Source: Mesostigma viride
Lineage: Eukaryota; Streptophyta; Mesostigmatophyceae; Mesostigmatales; Mesostigmataceae
DNA: 64,000 nt
NCBI GenBank assembly: GCA_009746045.1
Contig: RPFO01001317.1
Span: 1-64,000 of the forward strand
Direction: 5' to 3'
In this document: positions 60,687 to 64,000 of the stretch, piece after piece
Position numbering within the stretch: position 1 is the stretch's first letter
How the letters are laid out: every line of letters starts with the position of its first letter
Position numbers and translations under genes: made by a program
The notes under the pieces: model-generated
Told to the model about the DNA's origin: nothing
What the model saw: the letters and a program-made list of their open reading frames with translations, nothing else
Database searches by the model: none

Positions 60687-63120
60687 TAGTGGAGCCCCCA
60701 GGACTACGTCCAGCGGTGGAGTTAACTGGTTTGCCTGCTGTGCATGTCCGTCCTGTGAACAACTTGTCTGCCTCTGATTCCACCACCCCATTGGGCCCTC
60801 CTATTCCCAGTCAACTCTTGAAGTTCCAGGCTAGGCTGTTGAACGTGCCAGTCCCTTTGGCTCAGCCTTTATGTCTCTTCATGATTGACTCAGGTGCAGG
60901 AAGTAACTACATTTCCACTTCCTTGGTGCAGGAGCTGCATCTACCAGTGCTCCCCCACCCTGTGCCTGTTAAGGTCCAATATTCTGATGGTAGGCAGAGT
61001 AACTCACCTGGCTACGTGCAACTGCTTTTTCAAGTGTGCTCACGTCAAACCTTGTCTGTCACAGCAGATGTCATTCCACTCACTGCTGCTGATGTGATTC
61101 TGGGGATGCCATGGTTGGAGTCTGCTAATCCTGCCATCTTGTGGTCTGAGAAGGTGGTGCAGTTTCAGGATGGGTCAGTGTGGGACGCCACCACAGTGAT
61201 TAAGGGGGGAGAAAGACCAGTCACAGAGTGCTGTTCTACTAATGAGGCTGTCAATGATGGGAGAGGGGTTGCAGGTGCCAAGGAGGACGTCAAGGTGCCT
61301 TCACTGGAAGAGAAACGTGCTGCATTACTTAAGCACGTATGGTCTGCCAATCACACCTTGTCTTACCTGGCTACTTACCCAGTGGAACACGTCTTTCTCT
61401 TACAGTTGGTTCCTAACTCACCCTCTGATGAGACTCATGGCCACACGGTGAATGCTGTGAACCCAGTACCAGCTGTCACAGAGGAGGAGCAGAAGCTGCA
61501 TGATGCCCTTTTGGACAGGTTTGCTGCCATTTTTGAGGACAAAATGCCACAGTACCCCCTGAAGGGCCAATCACTCATGTCATCAAGCTTGTGGATGGTG
61601 CCAGGCCTCCCTTTGTTCCCATGTACAGGATGGGGCCAGCTGAGATGGCAGAGCTGAAGGTGATCTTGACAGGCCTGTTGGAAGCTGGACTCATTCTTCC
61701 TGCCAATAGTCCTTTCAGCTCTGGGTGTTTGCTTGTCCCCAAGCATGATGGTGGATGGCGGTTGTGCATTGATCTGAGAGGCCTGAACAAGGTCACAGTG
61801 AAGTCCAAGTATCCCTTGCCACGGATTGATGAGCTGCTAGAGAGGACAGCTGGATCATCTTACTTCACCAAGTTTGACCTTAGACACGCGTTCTGGCAGA
61901 TCAGGATAGCTACTGAGGACATTCCAAAAACTGCATTCTCCACACCCTGGGGTCAGTTCCAGTGGACTGTGATGCCCATGGGGGCCTCCAACAGCCCAGC
62001 TACTATGCAGATGTTTGTGAATGCTATCTTTGGCCATCTGACAGGGAACTCTCTGCCTCAGATCTCCCCTGATCTCAGGAATCCCAGGTTCAAAGACATT
62101 GCCCACCTGTGTGACCCTGCAAGACCCGTGTTCAGGACCTGCGTGGTGGCCTACATGGACGACATCCTGGTGCACTCAAAGACGTTCAAGGAGCATCTGG
62201 AGAACGTGGAGGAGGTCCTGAAGGTCATCCAGCACTACCACTTGTCTGTCAAGAGGTCTAAGGTGGAGTGGGGGCATGAAGTGGGGTTCCTAGGGTACAA
62301 GTTGAGTTCCTTGGGTATGACACCTGACAATGCTAAGATTGCTGCCATCCTTGAGTGGCCTGTGTTGCAGTCTGCACATGATGTCAAGTCCTTCCTGGGC
62401 ATGGTGGGGTGGTACAGGCGTTTTATCCCTGACATGGCTGCCATCTCCACCCCCTTGCTTGAGTTAATCAAGAAGGATGTTCAGTTTGAGTGGACAGATA
62501 GGTGTCAGCAGGCCTTTGACCTGTTGAAGCAGAAGCTCACATCCACCCCTGTGCTAGTGGGTCCCAACCCAGATCTACCTTATCAGGTTAGGTCAGATGC
62601 CTCTCAAGGCGCCATAGGTGCTGTGCTGATGCAAGACCATGGCTATGGACCACAGCCAGTGGAGTACATGTCTAAAACCATGAGCTCAGCTGAACGTAAC
62701 TACCCTGTACACGAGCAGGAGTTGCTGGGTTTAGTGGTAGCATGTCACAAGTGGGAGCATCTGTTGAAGGGAGCTCAGTTTTCTGTGGCTAGCAGTGCTA
62801 CAGATGGGCTAGGGCAAGAGTCTATCACCCTGATGACTGACCACAGGCCCTTGGTGCACGTGCTAGAACAGAGTAGGATGAGTAAGAGGATGGCTGGGTG
62901 GATGGAGTACCTAGGGGGATTCTATCCTTTCTCTGTGCAGTATGTCCCAGGATCACAGAATGTGGTGCCAGACGCCCTCTCTAGAAGAAGGGATCTGATG
63001 GGAGCATTTCACGAGGATCTGGATATTTGTGCTGCCATGGTTTCTGTAGTAGAGTGTGGTGCTGTCACCAGGGCACAGGCAGCTAACCAGCAAACCTCCA
63101 AGCTGAGCCACCCCCTGTAG
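60687..63120 (+). CDS. gypsy protease, reverse transcriptase and RNase H
   Basis: Protease: FMIDSGAGSNYIS near 60880 with the catalytic Asp, and VILGMPWL near 61095. One missing C at 61555-61559 joins the RT: SGCLLVPKHDGGWRLCIDLRGLN, FTKFDLRHAFWQI, MPMGASNSPATMQ, catalytic YMDDILVHS, FLGYKLSSLGM. RNase H: VRSDASQGAIGAVL, VHEQELLGLVVA, MTDHRPL, PDALSRR. There is an unusual insertion of about 27 residues just before the YMDD box and one of about 15 in RNase H. Confidence 0.85.
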
Positions 63121-63319
63121 AGGCTAGCTTTAGTCACGAGATGCTCATTGACCAGGGCTCTGTCCCAGGGTCGACAGGCGTCCAGGGTGGGGGTCAGTCA
63201 CTGCAGAGCAGTCTTAGGGAGGGTTCTGCTGGTAGCCAGCCCACTCTCACAACACAACCAAGCACAGAGAATCCTAGGAGGGGAAGGGACGGCCCAGGAA
63301 GTGGATACTGGAGCCAGGG

Positions 63320-64000
63320 ATGCTGACCAAGTCTAGAGGATTGGCAGCTGAGATCAAGGGGAAGTCACGTACACCTGTGGCTGATGTTCTGTCATCCAAG
63401 CATCTAGTCACTAGTCACCTGCAGGAGGGTGAGGTGCTGCAGCTGCAGCCTTTAGGACCTGGCAAACAGCTAGTCCTGCCTAACCCTATGAGTATAGCCC
63501 TGCTGGACGTGATTAAGGCCTTCACTAAAACTGAGGACCTGGCCACTAAGGCCATTCAGGAAGGAAGCTTTGGTAACAGACCTGTGGAGTACTGGGAGGG
63601 AGTCCTGTATGTCCACACCCAGGATGCAGATCATGTAGTGACCAGGAAGGTCTATGTGCCAGAAATGGCCATTCCCACTGTGTTGCATTGCTTCCATGAC
63701 GACGTGACTGCGTGTCATCCTGGGTATGCTAAGCTTCTCCATGAAGTACAAGAGAGGTTTTGGTGGCCTGGCATGTTTCGTGATATCAAAGCCTATGTGG
63801 CTTCCTGTGACTCATGCCAAAGGAATAAGGTTAGGACTCAGGCAGTGCCTATCTTTCCTATGGCCATGCCTATTCCCCTTCGACCCTGGATCAGTGTGAC
63901 CATGGACTTCATTTGTGGCTTGCCTGTTTCTGATGCTGGCAATGACAGGATACTAGTGGTGATGGACAGGCTGTCTAGAATGTGCCACCTCATCCCCTGC
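63320..64000 (+). CDS. gypsy integrase (partial)
   Basis: The frame from 63320 is open to the window edge; it links upstream through one-base gaps at 63111-63115 and near 63275. A zinc-binding HHCC domain (CFHDDVTACHPGYAKLLHEV..., CDSCQRNK) is followed by the start of the catalytic core (WISVTMDFICGLP), with the first catalytic Asp of the DDE triad. The remainder lies beyond the edge. Confidence 0.85.
   Translation, partial: MLTKSRGLAAEIKGKSRTPVADVLSSKHLVTSHLQEGEVLQLQPLGPGKQLVLPNPMSIALLDVIKAFTKTEDLATKAIQEGSFGNRPVEYWEGVLYVHTQDADHVVTRKVYVPEMAIPTVLHCFHDDVTACHPGYAKLLHEVQERFWWPGMFRDIKAYVASCDSCQRNKVRTQAVPIFPMAMPIPLRPWISVTMDFICGLPVSDAGNDRILVVMDRLSRMCHLIPC

Larger units (their letters stand above)
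57935..64000 (+). mobile_element. Ty3/gypsy LTR retrotransposon (3' end outside window)
   Basis: 5' LTR, PBS, gag (59089 on), protease, RT, RNase H and integrase follow in the Ty3/gypsy order. The order RT before integrase separates it from copia elements. The frame is broken about eight times, each by one missing base. Confidence 0.85.

Overview
The window looks like nuclear DNA of a unicellular eukaryote, most likely an alga or amoeba-like protist. It has spliced genes, AATAAA and TATA signals and many eukaryotic retroelements. An endogenous giant-virus-like (NCLDV-type) segment occupies its left end. I cannot name the species.

Region 1 (1-18.4 kb) is dense, intronless, two-strand coding DNA with gaps as short as 10-20 bp, which is virus-like rather than host-like. 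It holds a large repeat-rich protein, a long protein ending in an OTU-type cysteine protease domain, a Bro-N-like DNA-binding protein, a small membrane protein carrying the CREST-hydrolase residue pattern, and, most distinctively, five paralogous genes between 10.9 and 16.2 kb. Each of these five starts with the same short Cys3His zinc-knuckle tag, then a basic patch and an Arg-Ala-Arg-like motif, and then an unrelated C-terminal part (F-box-like in two).

Region 2 (18.6-37.2 kb) is a different gene set: GC-rich genes encoding proteins with CxxC...CxxC modules (20.7, 22.5, 23.4 and 27.9 kb), a RING/TRAF-like protein and two small spliced genes. Three divergent gene pairs share intergenic regions rich in a CACGGGA motif, with CCAAT boxes and heat-shock-element-like TTCnnGAA sites. 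A foldback element, a piggyBac-like MITE and a DIRS-like retrotransposon interrupt this region.

Region 3 (37.2-64 kb) is mostly transposable elements: LINE fragments with (TTAA)n tails, a Penelope-like remnant, a second DIRS-type tyrosine-recombinase retrotransposon with complete A1-ORFs-B1-A2-B2 split repeats and a small element nested in it, a hAT-like MITE whose empty site is visible in a sister LINE copy, and a Ty3/gypsy element running off the right edge. One leucine-rich-repeat host gene sits at about 50-51 kb.

Nearly every long gene is broken by frameshifts, and all 18 that I could resolve confidently need one extra base, usually in a G/C homopolymer. This points to consensus-sequence errors rather than gene decay, so I describe the broken frames as single genes.
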